DNA of 64,000 nt from Variovorax flavidus (GTDB taxonomy: Bacteria > Pseudomonadota > Gammaproteobacteria > Burkholderiales > Burkholderiaceae_C): assembly GCF_030317145.1 (NCBI RefSeq), contig NZ_JASZYE010000002.1, forward strand, positions 558,001 through 622,000. The letters are read 5' to 3'. Positions 8,577-18,264 of this stretch are shown piece after piece. A program made the translations under genes and the position numbers. The stretch's first letter is position 1; each line of letters opens with the position of its first letter. The notes below the pieces were generated by a model, which was not told the DNA's origin, ran no database searches, and saw only the letters and a list, made by a program, of their open reading frames with translations.

Positions 8577-9833
8577 GTGAGCAGGGCAATCGACGCGGCC
8601 GCGGACGGGGCCGAAACCGCTGCCGGCCAACTCCGGGCGCTGGCCCGGGCCTCTGGCTTGCGCAACTGGACGCTGGCCGGCCGGGAGCTGCCGCCAGTGG
8701 TGCAGGGCGGCATGGGCGTCGGCATCTCGGCCGGCGGACTGGCGGGCGCCGTGGCCGGCTTCGGCTGCGTAGGCACCGTGTCGTCGGTCGACCTGCGGCG
8801 GCTGCACCCGGACCTGTGGGCGCAGACCTCGGGCCTCGAAGGCGAGCCGGATGCCGGCGCACGCATCGACGCCGCCAACCTGGAGGCGCTGGGCCGCGAG
8901 ATCGCCAAGGCGCGGCGGCTCGCCGGTGGCCGCGGCCTGGTCGCGGTCAATGTCATGAAGGCCCTCGGCGCCTACGAGGCGCAGGTGCGGCATGCCATGG
9001 CCTGCGGCGCCGACGCGCTGGTGGTCGGCGCCGGACTGCCGCTGGATCTGCCGGAACTCGCCCGCGAGCATCCCGGCGTGGCGCTGATCCCGATCCTGTC
9101 GGACGCGCGCGGGGTGCAGCTCATCGTGCGCAAGTGGGAAAAGAAGGGGCGCCTGCCCGATGCCGTCGTCATCGAGCATCCGGGCCGCGCAGGCGGCCAT
9201 CTCGGCGCTGCCCGTGTCGGCGACCTGAAGGACGCGCGCTTCGACTTCGACGTGGTGCTGCCGCAGGTGCAGGCCTTCTTCCGGTCCGCAGGCATCGAAG
9301 GCCGCATTCCGCTGATCGCGGCCGGCGGCGTCGAGAGCCTGGAGGACATCCGGCGCCTGCAATCGCTGGGCGCTGCGGCGGTGCAGCTCGGCACCGCCTT
9401 CGCCGTGACCGAGGAGTGCGACGCCGACCCGACCTTCAAGCGCGTGCTCGCGGATGCAAGGCCCGAGGACATGGTCGAGTTCACCAGCGTCGCGGGGCTG
9501 CCCGCGCGCGCCGTGCGCACGCCCTGGCTGGCGAAGTACCTGCGGCTGGAGCCACGCCTGCTGGCCAAGACCCATCGCGAGGTCGAGTGCACGATGCGCT
9601 TCGACTGCCTGGCCCATTGCGGCCTGCGTGACGCGACGCCGGGCTGGGGCAAGTTCTGCATCGACAAGATGCTGGGCCATGCGCTCGCCGGGCGCGTCGA
9701 GCAGGGCCTGTTCTTCCGTGGCGCGGGACGCCTGCCTTTCGGCAGGCAGATCCGGCCGGTGGAGGATCTGATGCGGTGGCTGCTGGGCGGGCTCGCACCC
9801 GACGCCGGGCCGGGCGCGCTCGCGGGGGCTTAG
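8577..9833 (+). CDS. Nitronate monooxygenase / 2-nitropropane dioxygenase-type flavoprotein
   Basis: FMN-dependent TIM-barrel protein of 418 residues with a GTG start 6 bp after the Usp gene. Family marks are [22 protein letters not shown] at the N-terminus, the [10 protein letters not shown] loop with the catalytic-type histidine region, and [10 protein letters not shown] and [17 protein letters not shown] for phosphate binding. The C-terminus carries four cysteines (C338, C344, C348, C361) typical of one bacterial subfamily rather than classical nitronate monooxygenases. The substrate cannot be read from sequence; enoyl reductase-like and nitronate activities are alternatives. It overlaps the convergent chemoreceptor gene by 4 bp. 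Confidence 0.8.
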   Translation: MSRAIDAAADGAETAAGQLRALARASGLRNWTLAGRELPPVVQGGMGVGISAGGLAGAVAGFGCVGTVSSVDLRRLHPDLWAQTSGLEGEPDAGARIDAANLEALGREIAKARRLAGGRGLVAVNVMKALGAYEAQVRHAMACGADALVVGAGLPLDLPELAREHPGVALIPILSDARGVQLIVRKWEKKGRLPDAVVIEHPGRAGGHLGAARVGDLKDARFDFDVVLPQVQAFFRSAGIEGRIPLIAAGGVESLEDIRRLQSLGAAAVQLGTAFAVTEECDADPTFKRVLADARPEDMVEFTSVAGLPARAVRTPWLAKYLRLEPRLLAKTHREVECTMRFDCLAHCGLRDATPGWGKFCIDKMLGHALAGRVEQGLFFRGAGRLPFGRQIRPVEDLMRWLLGGLAPDAGPGALAGA

Positions 9834-11503
9834 AACGCTTCCCAGTCGCCGCCTGCCGGAACCGCAGCGGGTGCGGCGGGCTTGCGTGGCGCTGCCTTGG
9901 GGGTGGAGGCCGGCCGCACGGGTGCGGCCCGCTGCTTGAGCGATGCGACTGGCCCGCCATCCAGCTTGAAGACGCTCACGACTTGCGAGAGGCTGCCAGC
10001 CTGCTCCTGCAGCGATTGCGCCGCAGCCGAGGCTTCTTCCACCAGGGCCGCGTTCTGCTGCGTCACCTGGTCCATCTGCGTGATCGCCTGGTTGATCTGC
10101 TCGATGCCCGAGGTCTGCTCCTGGCTCGCAGCGGTGATCTCGCCCATGATGTCCGTCACCCGCTTCACGCTGTCGACGATCGCTTCCATCGTCCTGCCGG
10201 CTTCGGCGACCTGCTTGCTGCCTTCCTCGACCTTGCCCACCGAGTCGCCGATCAGCGTCTTGATTTCCTTGGCTGCGGCGGCGGAGCGCTGGGCGAGGTT
10301 GCGCACTTCGGATGCGACCACCGCGAAGCCACGGCCTTGCTCGCCGGCACGGGCAGCTTCGACAGCGGCGTTCAACGCCAGGATGTTGGTCTGGAAGGCG
10401 ATGCCGTCAATGACGCCAATGATGTCCACGATCTTGCGCGACGAAGCGTTGATCGAGCCCATCGTGTCGACCACCTGCGAGACCACGCTGCCACCCTTGA
10501 TCGCCACCTCGGACGCCGACACGGCCAACTGGTTGGCCTGGCGTGCGTTGTCTGCGTTCTGTTTCACGGTGGAGGTCAGCTCTTCCATCGACGCAGCCGT
10601 CTGCTCCAGCGAACTCGCCTGCTCCTCGGTGCGCGACGACAAGTCCTGATTGCCCGTAGCGATCTGCGTGCTGGCACTCGAAACATTCACCACCACGCCG
10701 TGCACCTGCTGCAGCGACTCCTTCAACGCGGAGCGCATCGCATCGATCGCGCGCAGAAGATTTCCCGTCTCGTCATGGGCGTAGCTCTTCTGCGGTGCGC
10801 CGGTGAGGTCCATCTCGGCAATCGCCTTGGCCATCCTCTCGGCCCGGCGCAGCGGGCGCGTGATGCTGCGCGTGAGGAACCAGGCCAGCAAGGTGCCCAG
10901 GGCCAGCGTCAGCGCCGTGCACACCATCAGCAGCGTGCTCGTCTGGGCACGCAGGTCCTGGCCGCGCCCCGCGGCGGCATCGAGTTGCGCGCGCTGCAGG
11001 TCCACCATCTGCTGGACACCCGCGAGGTAGTTGACCGATGTGGGCTCGAAGCGCGACGTGAACACCCGGTTGGCGCCGTCGAGGTCGCCCGCCAGCTTGA
11101 GCTTGCTGACCTCCTCGCGTGCCGCGAGGTATTCCTTGCGCAGTTCGCCGACCTTCTCGAACAGCTGGCGCTCCTCGGGCCTGACCATCTGGCCTTCGAT
11201 GAACTTCTGCAGCTCGTTGGTGCTCTTGATGGACGCCGCGGTGGCCGGCGCGAAGTAGGCAATGAGGCTCGGGTCGCTGCTCTTGGCGATCGCCGCGGCG
11301 CGTTGCACGCCCGATGTGGTGTGGCGCAACCAGTCGGAGCCGGCGCGTTCGGTCTTGACGCTGTCGTTGACCATGCCGTCGATCTCGACACCCAGTTGCC
11401 GCAGCTTCACCACCGCAAACACACTGCTTGCCAGGAAGAGGGCGAGGATGGCGCCCAGCACAAGGGCCAGGCGCCTGCCAATCGAGATATTGCTCAAAAA
11501 CAT
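9830..11503 (-). CDS. Methyl-accepting chemotaxis protein
   Basis: Chemoreceptor of 557 residues: TM helix at about 10-32, a periplasmic four-helix-bundle sensor domain (about 35-185), a second TM helix (about 190-210), HAMP, and the cytoplasmic coiled-coil signalling domain. The highly conserved hairpin tip is present ([20 protein letters not shown]). After a Pro/Ala-rich linker the protein ends in DWEAF, which fits the CheR-binding pentapeptide pattern (NWETF-like), so it is probably methylated efficiently. The ATG at 11503 is preferred; upstream codons are non-conserved. No chemotaxis genes lie nearby and the ligand is unknown. Confidence 0.93.
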   Translation of the reverse strand: MFLSNISIGRRLALVLGAILALFLASSVFAVVKLRQLGVEIDGMVNDSVKTERAGSDWLRHTTSGVQRAAAIAKSSDPSLIAYFAPATAASIKSTNELQKFIEGQMVRPEERQLFEKVGELRKEYLAAREEVSKLKLAGDLDGANRVFTSRFEPTSVNYLAGVQQMVDLQRAQLDAAAGRGQDLRAQTSTLLMVCTALTLALGTLLAWFLTRSITRPLRRAERMAKAIAEMDLTGAPQKSYAHDETGNLLRAIDAMRSALKESLQQVHGVVVNVSSASTQIATGNQDLSSRTEEQASSLEQTAASMEELTSTVKQNADNARQANQLAVSASEVAIKGGSVVSQVVDTMGSINASSRKIVDIIGVIDGIAFQTNILALNAAVEAARAGEQGRGFAVVASEVRNLAQRSAAAAKEIKTLIGDSVGKVEEGSKQVAEAGRTMEAIVDSVKRVTDIMGEITAASQEQTSGIEQINQAITQMDQVTQQNAALVEEASAAAQSLQEQAGSLSQVVSVFKLDGGPVASLKQRAAPVRPASTPKAAPRKPAAPAAVPAGGDWEAF

Positions 11504-11610
11504 GATCGTGATTCCAGAAGAAGCGAAGAGAGAACGCTGCGGTATATCGGCAGAAAACCGACGAACTTGAGCGGACCTCCTCGCATGCTTCCCACGCATG
11601 TCGAGCGGAT

Positions 11611-11628
11611 GCGAACCTGCGGGTTCGC
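11611..11628. other. Hairpin between the chemoreceptor and ompW genes
   Basis: GCGAACC and GGTTCGC pair around a 4-base loop just downstream of the ompW stop. There is no T-run on either strand, so it is at best a weak terminator or transcript-stabilising hairpin for ompW. Confidence 0.4.
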
Positions 11629-11642
11629 GGGGACCTAGAGAC

Positions 11643-12365
11643 TTAGAACTTGTACGTCACCGCCAGGTACGGGACGATCGGGTTGACCTTGAGGCGCGAT
11701 TCGCTCGTGGCGACCGGCACGCCTGCCACCGAGGTGGTCAGGTTGGCCGTGGTCTTCAGCGGGATGTACGACACCGAGAAGGACATGCCCCAGTGCTGGT
11801 CGAACTGGTAGGCGGCGCCGAGGTTGAACACCGGTGCGAACGAGCTGTCGAGGTCTGCCGAAGTGGTCGACCGTCCGGCGGGAATGCCCACGCGGCTGGC
11901 CAGGGCGCCTTGCAGGCCGGGGGTGAGCTTCACGTCGCTGTACCAGACGTAGGTCACGCCGAGGCCGACGAAGGGACGCAGCTTGGCCTCGCCTTCGAGG
12001 AAGTAGTACTTGGCCAGCAGCGTGGGGCTCCACTGGCGGGCTTCGCCGAGTTCGCCGATCGGGCCCAGCGTGCCGGCGCCCTGCAGCTTGAACTTCGGCG
12101 GAACGCCGAGCACGCCTTCGACCGCCCAGTGGCTGTCGATGAAGTACTGGGCGCTGAGGCCCAGCGTGTCGGAGCTGTCGACGTTGGCGCCGGAGCCGGG
12201 CACGACGGCCGCGCGCGGCGCCGTGAAGGTGAGGGGTTCGCTCGAATCCTGGGGTGCGAAATGGAGCCAGCCAGCGCCGACTTGCCAGTCGCCAGCCTTC
12301 TGTGCCAATGCGCTGCCCGATCCCAACGCTGCAATGGCAGCCAGCGCAAACAGTTTGGTCTTCAT
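11643..12365 (-). CDS. ompW: OmpW-family outer membrane protein
   Basis: Eight-stranded beta-barrel porin-like protein of 240 residues. A signal peptide ([18 protein letters not shown]) precedes the mature protein, which starts [21 protein letters not shown]. The OmpW hallmarks are the repeated aromatic strands and the C-terminal [10 protein letters not shown] ending in Phe, as required for barrel insertion. An additional Met directly upstream (12368) is an equally possible start. The 190-bp region to the divergent kinase gene contains the palindromes ACGGTACCGT (12409-12418), GAACGTTC and CACATGTG, which could bind regulators. Confidence 0.92.
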   Translation of the reverse strand: MKTKLFALAAIAALGSGSALAQKAGDWQVGAGWLHFAPQDSSEPLTFTAPRAAVVPGSGANVDSSDTLGLSAQYFIDSHWAVEGVLGVPPKFKLQGAGTLGPIGELGEARQWSPTLLAKYYFLEGEAKLRPFVGLGVTYVWYSDVKLTPGLQGALASRVGIPAGRSTTSADLDSSFAPVFNLGAAYQFDQHWGMSFSVSYIPLKTTANLTTSVAGVPVATSESRLKVNPIVPYLAVTYKF

Positions 12366-12556
12366 CATGAAAGTCTCATCTACTCTTGGTTAAGGGAATC
12401 TTTAGGATACGGTACCGTTTAATTAGTTCGGAACGTTCTGTCACATGTGCAACAGTGGCCGTCGCGCCGATCAACGGAACCGAGCCAGTGCTCACTTTAC
12501 CCCTCTGGAACCCCAAACTTGGCAAAGCCCAAGCTTCGGTCGCCCACAATCGCGGC

Positions 12557-13936
12557 GTGTTTCACCCCCTCATTGCCCGCCGCCCGACCATCGTTCAGCG
12601 CGTGGTGCTCGCGCTGCTCGGCGCGTTCTTCCTGGTCTGGCTGGCGCTGCTGGCGTACATCTACATCGAGTTCCGGCAGGCGCTCGCGGTGGACCAGGGC
12701 TTGAAGAAGCTGGGCAGGGCGCTCACGGCGGCGCTGGCCGAAGTCAGGGACGACGCCGAAGCCCGCGTGGTGATGGCCGCCACGGCAACCCAGTTCCAGA
12801 CCCTGCGCATCAGCGGCAACCCCGGCGGCAGCGTGCTGATGGAGCTGCGCGACCGGCAGGGCGGCGTGATCCATGCATCGCCCGCGCTGGGCACCCAGAC
12901 GCTGGCGGGACGCCAGGGCGAGGTGATCGACCAGCAGATCGACGGCAAGACCTACTGGGTCTACCGGAGCGACACCGCGCGCTGGTCTCTGCAGGTGGCG
13001 GAGCCGCGCATCACCGGCATGTGGATCCTCGAGCGCAATGCCCAGCGCGTGCTGCCATACCTGCTGCTGGCCTTTCCGCTGATCCTCCTGCCGGTATGGC
13101 TCGCCGTGAAGCTCGGCCTGCGGCCGCTGCAGCGGCTGGCCGATCGCATTGCCGAGCGCGGCACGGCCGACCTCTCGCCCATCGGCCTGGACCCCAAGTA
13201 CGCCGAACTCAAGCCGCTCGTCACCGCGCTGGAGCGCATGCTGGCCCAACTGCGAAGCACGATGGAGCGCGAACGCGCCTTCGTGCACGACGCGGCCCAC
13301 GAGCTTCGGACGCCCATGGCGGTCATTGCCGCGCAGGCGCATGCGCTGTCGGGCGCAGGCAGCACCGAAGAGCGCGAGCGCGCACAGGCGCACCTGGAGC
13401 AGGCCATCGAGCGCGCCTCACACCTGACGCAGCAGTTGCTCGAACTCGCCTCGCTGGACGACGCGCGGCAGCGGTTGCCGAAGTCCATCGACGTCGCGCA
13501 ATGGGCGCGGCAGATCCTGGCCCAGGCCGCGCCCGGCGCGCTGGCGCGCGGCATCGAACTCACGCTCGACGCACCCGACAGCCTCGAAGCGCAGATCGAC
13601 GTGCCCGCCTTCCAGTCGGTCCTGGAGAACCTGCTGCACAACGCGATCCGCTACGTGCACGACGGTGCGCAGGTGGTGGTCACGCTGCGCGCCGATGACG
13701 AACGCCTGACCCTGTCCGTCGAAGACGACGGCCCCGGCATCGCCGAGTCCGAGCATGAGCGCGTGTTCGAGCGCTTCCACCGCGGCGTGGGCCACGACAC
13801 GCCCGGCTCCGGGCTCGGGCTGGCGATCGTCAAGCAGGCCGTCTCGCGCATGGGCGGACGGGTCGCCGTGTCGCAGGGGCTGGCGCGGCGCGGCGTCGGC
13901 TTCCATGTGTCGCTGGCCTTGGGCCGGGTCGCATAG
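12557..13936 (+). CDS. Orphan sensor histidine kinase
   Basis: Membrane histidine kinase of about 459 residues from the GTG at 12557. It has TM1 at about 15-37, a periplasmic domain, TM2 at about 170-190 and a HAMP-like linker (LGLRPLQRLADRIAERG). The DHp H-box is FVHDAAHELRTPMAVIAAQA, and the ATPase boxes are LENLLHNAIRYV (N), DDGPGI (G1) and GSGLGLAIV (G2). All catalytic residues are present. No response-regulator gene is adjacent. The start is uncertain: the frame is open upstream to 12386 and no convincing ribosome-binding site was seen. Confidence 0.85.
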   Translation: MFHPLIARRPTIVQRVVLALLGAFFLVWLALLAYIYIEFRQALAVDQGLKKLGRALTAALAEVRDDAEARVVMAATATQFQTLRISGNPGGSVLMELRDRQGGVIHASPALGTQTLAGRQGEVIDQQIDGKTYWVYRSDTARWSLQVAEPRITGMWILERNAQRVLPYLLLAFPLILLPVWLAVKLGLRPLQRLADRIAERGTADLSPIGLDPKYAELKPLVTALERMLAQLRSTMERERAFVHDAAHELRTPMAVIAAQAHALSGAGSTEERERAQAHLEQAIERASHLTQQLLELASLDDARQRLPKSIDVAQWARQILAQAAPGALARGIELTLDAPDSLEAQIDVPAFQSVLENLLHNAIRYVHDGAQVVVTLRADDERLTLSVEDDGPGIAESEHERVFERFHRGVGHDTPGSGLGLAIVKQAVSRMGGRVAVSQGLARRGVGFHVSLALGRVA

Positions 13937-14021
13937 CGCATCGGCTGCGCCCTCAATTTTTCCGCTGGTCTGTCGATATAGAGGCTGGTACTCCAGGGAT
14001 CTTCTTACCAAGGATCATTCG

Positions 14022-14047
14022 GCCCGCTTCGTGCGGGCTTTTTTTTT
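14022..14047 (+). terminator. Intrinsic terminator after the histidine kinase gene
   Basis: GCCCGC and GCGGGC form a 6-bp GC stem around TTCGT, followed by nine T residues. This is the clearest Rho-independent terminator in the window. It ends transcripts from the kinase gene, or a short unannotated RNA between 13937 and 14047, and insulates the convergent FHA gene. Confidence 0.9.
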
Positions 14048-14060
14048 GCCCGCCGCCCGA

Positions 14061-14513
14061 TCAGGACCGCCACTCCCCCGCGCCGTGCCTGCGCAGCTCC
14101 GCATGCCGGGCCACGCTGCCTTGCCGGAAGAAGGCCGCCCAGTCGCTGCGCTCGCGCGCCTCGATGTTGATGAGTTCGTCGGCCACGGTCACCAGACGCA
14201 AGGCATCCTCGCTCGTCAGCGTGTTCGACGTGAAGAGAAAGCGCAACTGGCAATCCCCCACGCCGATCGCGTCGCCGTTCCTCAGCGCGCGCTCCACCAC
14301 CCGCGCCTTGTTGACGTAGGTGCCGTTGCGGCTCGCCATGTCGCGCACGACGAAGCGATCGCCCGTCCACCGGATGGCCGCGTGATGGCGGCTCACCCCC
14401 AGGCTGTCGATGTGCACCCCGCACGTGGGGTCGCGTCCGATCGTCGTGATCGGCCCCTTGATGTTGACCTGCCGGACGCTGCCGTGCGGGGTCAGGACGA
14501 TGAGTCTGGACAT
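14061..14513 (-). CDS. FHA-domain protein
   Basis: A 150-residue cytoplasmic protein whose first 90 residues form a forkhead-associated domain. The phosphothreonine-binding residues are visible: TTIGRD, GVSRHHAAI and SRNGTYVN. The C-terminal 55 residues are helical and charged and match nothing recognised. FHA proteins bind phosphothreonine targets of Ser/Thr kinases or regulate secretion; no kinase gene is in the neighbourhood, so the partner is unknown. The ATG at 14513 begins MSRLIVLTPHGSV; longer readings extend only into the divergent intergenic region. Confidence 0.85.
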   Translation of the reverse strand: MSRLIVLTPHGSVRQVNIKGPITTIGRDPTCGVHIDSLGVSRHHAAIRWTGDRFVVRDMASRNGTYVNKARVVERALRNGDAIGVGDCQLRFLFTSNTLTSEDALRLVTVADELINIEARERSDWAAFFRQGSVARHAELRRHGAGEWRS

Positions 14514-14699
14514 TTCATTTCTCGCTGCTCGAAGGTTGAAAGTGATTGCATTTCGGCGTCCCGTCTCGTTTCCTGAAGTCCGGCAGTGCGTTGGAGGCGG
14601 TAACTTTTGGCAATCCGGCGCTTCGCGCAGCGGGCGGTAACATGATTCGGGCGGCGAACCCGCCGACTGCCTGCAACCGGACTCAACACTGGAGCCAAC

Positions 14700-15236
14700 A
14701 TGATTGGAAGATTCCTTGCCGTCGTCCTTGCCACCCTGCTGGCAGCCTGCGCAAGCACCGCGACCGTCAAGACCGACTTCGACCCCAAGGCCCAGTTCGG
14801 CAGCTTCCGGACCTACAGCTGGATCCCGTCCGACAGCAGCGATGCCCTGATGCCGCAGAGCGTCGTCGCTGGCATCGATACGCGGCTGCAGGCCGCAGGC
14901 TGGAAGCGCGTCGCCGAAGGGGATGTGCATGTTGCCGCTCACGTCACCCGCGTGCAGGGCCAGAACTTCAACAACTTCTACAGCGGCATCGGCCATGACC
15001 TCAACTGGCTCGGCATTGGCAGCGGCTGGCCGGGCTACGTGACCATGTCGGTCGACAACTATGAAAAGGGCACGCTGGTGGTCGACATGTTCGACGCGCG
15101 CACCAAGCGGGCCGTCTGGCGCGGCAGCGCCAGCGGGGTGCTGCCGGACGATCCCTCGCGCGTGAACGCCGCGGTGCAATCGGCGCTCGACAGGCTGTTT
15201 GCCGGCTTCCCGCCGGGCGGCGCGTCCTCGCGCTGA
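14700..15236 (+). CDS. DUF4136-family lipoprotein
   Basis: Predicted lipoprotein of 178 residues. The signal peptide ends in lipobox L14-A15-A16-C17, so the mature protein is attached to the outer or inner membrane leaflet. The remainder has the DUF4136 pattern: TVKTDFDPKAQFGSFRTYSW near the start, a glycine- and asparagine-rich middle, and GTLVVDMFDARTKRAVWRG before a C-terminal helix. GGAG lies upstream of the ATG. The biochemical function of this family is unknown. The gene stands alone between divergent FHA and convergent HAD genes. Confidence 0.85.
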   Translation: MIGRFLAVVLATLLAACASTATVKTDFDPKAQFGSFRTYSWIPSDSSDALMPQSVVAGIDTRLQAAGWKRVAEGDVHVAAHVTRVQGQNFNNFYSGIGHDLNWLGIGSGWPGYVTMSVDNYEKGTLVVDMFDARTKRAVWRGSASGVLPDDPSRVNAAVQSALDRLFAGFPPGGASSR

Positions 15237-15257
15237 GGCGCTGCCAAGCGAAAACTG

Positions 15258-15872
15258 CTAGCCCAATCCGCGAAGCTTCAACTCCAGAGCCAGTCCGGCT
15301 GCATTGGCGAACTCGTACGCCTGCAGCCCGGCGCGCAGCGCACCGGCCACATTGCTTTCGACATCGTCGATGAAGAAGGTCTCGCCGGGCGATACGCCCA
15401 AGGCTTCCACGCAGCGCAGATAAGCCTCGGGCGCCGGCTTCGTCGCGCCGAACTCTGCGGTGGTGTGAATGGCGTTGCCGAACAAGGCGGCCACCTCGGG
15501 GCACAGCCTGCGCATGTGCAGCGCGAGCAGGCGGCAGTTGTTGGTGAAGATCGCGATCCTGCAGCGCGTGGCAACGGCCTGCGCCATCCGCAGCACCTGC
15601 GCATCGAGTGTCATCGCCGCGCGCCGCGCCTCCAGCCATGCATCGAGCGTCACGGGGCTTCCCAGAAGCCGGCCCAGCTCGTCGAGGTAATCGTCATCGC
15701 CGATCAGGCCCGCATCGGCACGCGACTCCAGCCCGGTTCCCCAGATGGCATGGCGCACCGCCTCGGCGCTCTGGTGCGTCGACGCGGCCAGATGCTCGAC
15801 CCGCGCCGACCTGTCGTAGTGGCAGAGCACCCCATCCAGGTCGAACAGCACCAGCGAGATCGATGCGTTCAT
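15258..15872 (-). CDS. HAD-superfamily hydrolase
   Basis: A 204-residue HAD phosphatase. Motif I is FDLDGVL with the nucleophile D11 and acid/base D13. Motif II is IFTNN, the conserved lysine is in FGATKPAPEAY, and motif III is FFIDDVESNVAGA. The helical cap between motifs I and II is type I, as in phosphoglycolate phosphatase and haloacid dehalogenase relatives. The substrate cannot be inferred; house-cleaning of small sugar phosphates is typical. Confidence 0.88.
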   Translation of the reverse strand: MNASISLVLFDLDGVLCHYDRSARVEHLAASTHQSAEAVRHAIWGTGLESRADAGLIGDDDYLDELGRLLGSPVTLDAWLEARRAAMTLDAQVLRMAQAVATRCRIAIFTNNCRLLALHMRRLCPEVAALFGNAIHTTAEFGATKPAPEAYLRCVEALGVSPGETFFIDDVESNVAGALRAGLQAYEFANAAGLALELKLRGLG

Positions 15873-15903
15873 GGGCCTGCCCGGCGTGGCGCCTTTTCCG
15901 GCG

Positions 15904-16323
15904 CTAGCCGCCGGCGACCCGGCAGGCTGCGCGGATGATGCGGTTCGTGGGATTGGGCTCGACGTCGAGGAAGCGCATCGGCCGGCGATCCGTCGAGTAG
16001 TCGGTCACCTTGTGCGGCTCCCCTTGCCAGAGCGGCACCGGGTAGAAGGCCGCGTACAGGTACTCGGCCTTGCGCGCCCGGCAGTCGAAGGCCACCTGCG
16101 ATTCGTACGAGCGGTAGGGCACTTTCTCCCAGTTGAGCCTTTCCGTTGCCCGGCTCACGCGAACGTTCATGGTCTTCACGGCGCCGCTGGTCTTGATCGC
16201 CACCGGGTCGACCTCCACCGTATCCACGGACGCATCGCGCGGATTGCCTGTCACGGTGAACCAATGGGTCTGAGCCTCAGCCTGGCAGCCCACGAGGCCA
16301 AGCAACACGAGCCACCTTCTCAC
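15904..16323 (-). CDS. Small exported protein, surface-adhesin E-like
   Basis: A 139-residue protein with an N-terminal signal. LVGC at 10-13 could be a lipobox, or the signal may be cleaved after AEA. The middle (VEVDPVAIKTSGAVKTMNVRVS, then YRSYESQVAFDCRARKAEYL) resembles the small beta-sandwich domain of surface-adhesin protein E-like proteins common in betaproteobacteria. Two cysteines could form a disulfide. Function unknown. No co-transcribed partner: 65 bp separate it from the ligase gene. Confidence 0.6.
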   Translation of the reverse strand: MRRWLVLLGLVGCQAEAQTHWFTVTGNPRDASVDTVEVDPVAIKTSGAVKTMNVRVSRATERLNWEKVPYRSYESQVAFDCRARKAEYLYAAFYPVPLWQGEPHKVTDYSTDRRPMRFLDVEPNPTNRIIRAACRVAGG

Positions 16324-16388
16324 GTCAAAAATCCTTTTGCTGGCGATCCTTTTTTGATTCTAGCCAGCGGCCGATGCGCTCTGAGCCC

Positions 16389-18197
16389 TCAAGCGACGCG
16401 CACAACCTCCGGATCAGCAGGGCCATGCAGCCGCTCCACCTCCGTCGCGCGCCGCGCCAGCACGGCCCGCTGGTTGATGTAGCCCTTGTCGGTGATCTCG
16501 CCTGCGTCGATGTCCGGCGGCGCGAAAAGCACCAGTGCCCGCACGGGGCATTGCGACGAGCCGCCACCCGCGTCGCGCAGCTCCCGCATCACGCGTTGCA
16601 GCGCGGCCTGCCATTCCTCGCGCGGCCGTGATGCGGCCTGCGGGCTCGGAAACACCAGCATCCCGATCTCGTCGCGGTCGTGCCCGGTGATCACGATGTC
16701 CTGCGCCAGCGGCGCGAGCCGCGACACGAGATCGACGCGCAGCGTGCCCACCGACACCCACGTCCCGCTCGTGAGCTTGAAGTCCTCCGCCACGCGGCCG
16801 TGGAACATCACGCCGCGTTCGGGCCGCTGCGTGTCCGTGAGATAGCCCGCATCGCCGATGCGGTAGTAGCCCTCGTCGTCGAAGGCTTCCGATGTTTCAC
16901 GCGGCGCGTTGCGATAGCCGGCGAACACCGACACCCCCTTGACCCGCATCTCCAGCTTGTCGCCGTTGGGCACGAACTTCAGCTCCAGCCCCGGCAAGGG
17001 CGCACCGATGCAGCCCGCGCCATCGAGCCGCCAATGCGCAGTGGTGATGGCCGGCGAGGTCTCCGTCGCGCCCCACGACGTCGTGAGCCACAGCGGCCGC
17101 GCAGGGCGCGCACGCCGTGCGACGGCTTCCAGCCGCTGCCACGTCGAAGGCGCCAGCGCCGCAGCCGCATAGAAGGCCAGCCGCAGCCGCGACATGACCT
17201 CCGCCGCGAGTCCGTCGTCCGCTTCGAGGAAGGGCAGCAGCATGTCGTAGCCGCGCGGCACGTTGAACAGCAGCGTCGGCCGCACTTCGCGCAGGTTGCG
17301 CACCGTCTTCTCGATCAGCCCCGGCGCCGGCCGGCCCTCGTCGATGTAGAGCGCGCCGCCATGGCACAGCACCATGTTGAAGTTGTGGTTCGCGCCGAAG
17401 GTGTGGCTCCAGGGCAGCCAGTCGACCAGCACCGGCTTCTCCTCGTCGAGGAAGCGCCAGGTCTGCGCCATCATCTGCTGGTTGGCGCACAGCATGCGGT
17501 GCGTGTTGATCACTACCTTCGGCTTGCCGGTCGATCCCGAGGTCAGCAGGTACTTGGCATGGTCGTCGGGAATGATCGCCTCGAAGGCCTGCATCACGGC
17601 CGGCGTCTCCTGCGCCTGCATCAAGGGCTCGAAGGGCAGGGCGCCGGGGTGCGTGTCGGCATGGCGGCTGAACACCTTCACCGCATCGACATCGCAGCCC
17701 GCCAGCGACGGCCCGTACACCTTGGCGTCCGATGCGTAGATCAACGCCGGATCGAGCGCACGCAGCATGCCGTGCAGCCGCGTCGGGTCCTTCGCCATGC
17801 GCGAGTAGGCGCTGGAGAGCGAACACGCCGTGCGGCCGATGTGCATCGTCGCGAGCATCAGCACGGCATGGTCGATTGCGTTGTCCGAGAGGATCACCAC
17901 CGGCCGGTGCTTCGGGATGCCCATGTCCAGCAGGCTCTGCGCCACCGCACCTACGGCACAACGCAATGCGCGGTAGTCGAGCTTGCGCCAGCCTTCGCCG
18001 CTGTCGTCGCGCTCCGCGAGTGCCAGCGCGTCGGGTGTTTCACGTGACCAGCGCTCCAGCCATTCGCCGATGCAACGCGCATAGGGCTTGAGCGCGATGG
18101 GCGAGCGCAACGCAAAGGAACCATCGTCGAAATCGATCCGCACCGTGCGTGGCGGCGCGAGCTGGCTTTCGTCTTCGAAGAAGCCGGGAGTGGTCAT
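16389..18197 (-). CDS. Feruloyl-CoA synthase-like AMP-forming acyl-CoA ligase
   Basis: ANL-superfamily ligase of 602 residues. It activates a carboxylic acid with ATP and CoA. The ATP-binding loop is KYLLTSGSTGKPKVV, motif A5 is TTSWGATETSPAIT, and motif A7 is GYYRIGDAGYL. Overall it resembles bacterial feruloyl-CoA synthases, but the next catabolic gene expected for ferulate (an enoyl-CoA hydratase/lyase) is absent. Instead it follows a carnitine-dehydrogenase-like gene and a BKACE gene, so the acid may be another substrate. About 100 bp containing a GC-rich hairpin separate it from the upstream gene. Confidence 0.8.
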   Translation of the reverse strand: MTTPGFFEDESQLAPPRTVRIDFDDGSFALRSPIALKPYARCIGEWLERWSRETPDALALAERDDSGEGWRKLDYRALRCAVGAVAQSLLDMGIPKHRPVVILSDNAIDHAVLMLATMHIGRTACSLSSAYSRMAKDPTRLHGMLRALDPALIYASDAKVYGPSLAGCDVDAVKVFSRHADTHPGALPFEPLMQAQETPAVMQAFEAIIPDDHAKYLLTSGSTGKPKVVINTHRMLCANQQMMAQTWRFLDEEKPVLVDWLPWSHTFGANHNFNMVLCHGGALYIDEGRPAPGLIEKTVRNLREVRPTLLFNVPRGYDMLLPFLEADDGLAAEVMSRLRLAFYAAAALAPSTWQRLEAVARRARPARPLWLTTSWGATETSPAITTAHWRLDGAGCIGAPLPGLELKFVPNGDKLEMRVKGVSVFAGYRNAPRETSEAFDDEGYYRIGDAGYLTDTQRPERGVMFHGRVAEDFKLTSGTWVSVGTLRVDLVSRLAPLAQDIVITGHDRDEIGMLVFPSPQAASRPREEWQAALQRVMRELRDAGGGSSQCPVRALVLFAPPDIDAGEITDKGYINQRAVLARRATEVERLHGPADPEVVRVA

Positions 18198-18264
18198 GGT
18201 CTTGTCGTCTCCGTTTGGTATGGCATGGCCCCTCCAGGAACCCCGCGGAACCGGCTTTGCCGGG

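Noticed and set aside
16389..18197. Complete ferulate degradation operon
   Set aside because: No feruloyl-CoA hydratase/lyase or vanillin dehydrogenase gene is nearby; the neighbours are dehydrogenase and BKACE genes, so only the ligase family can be claimed.
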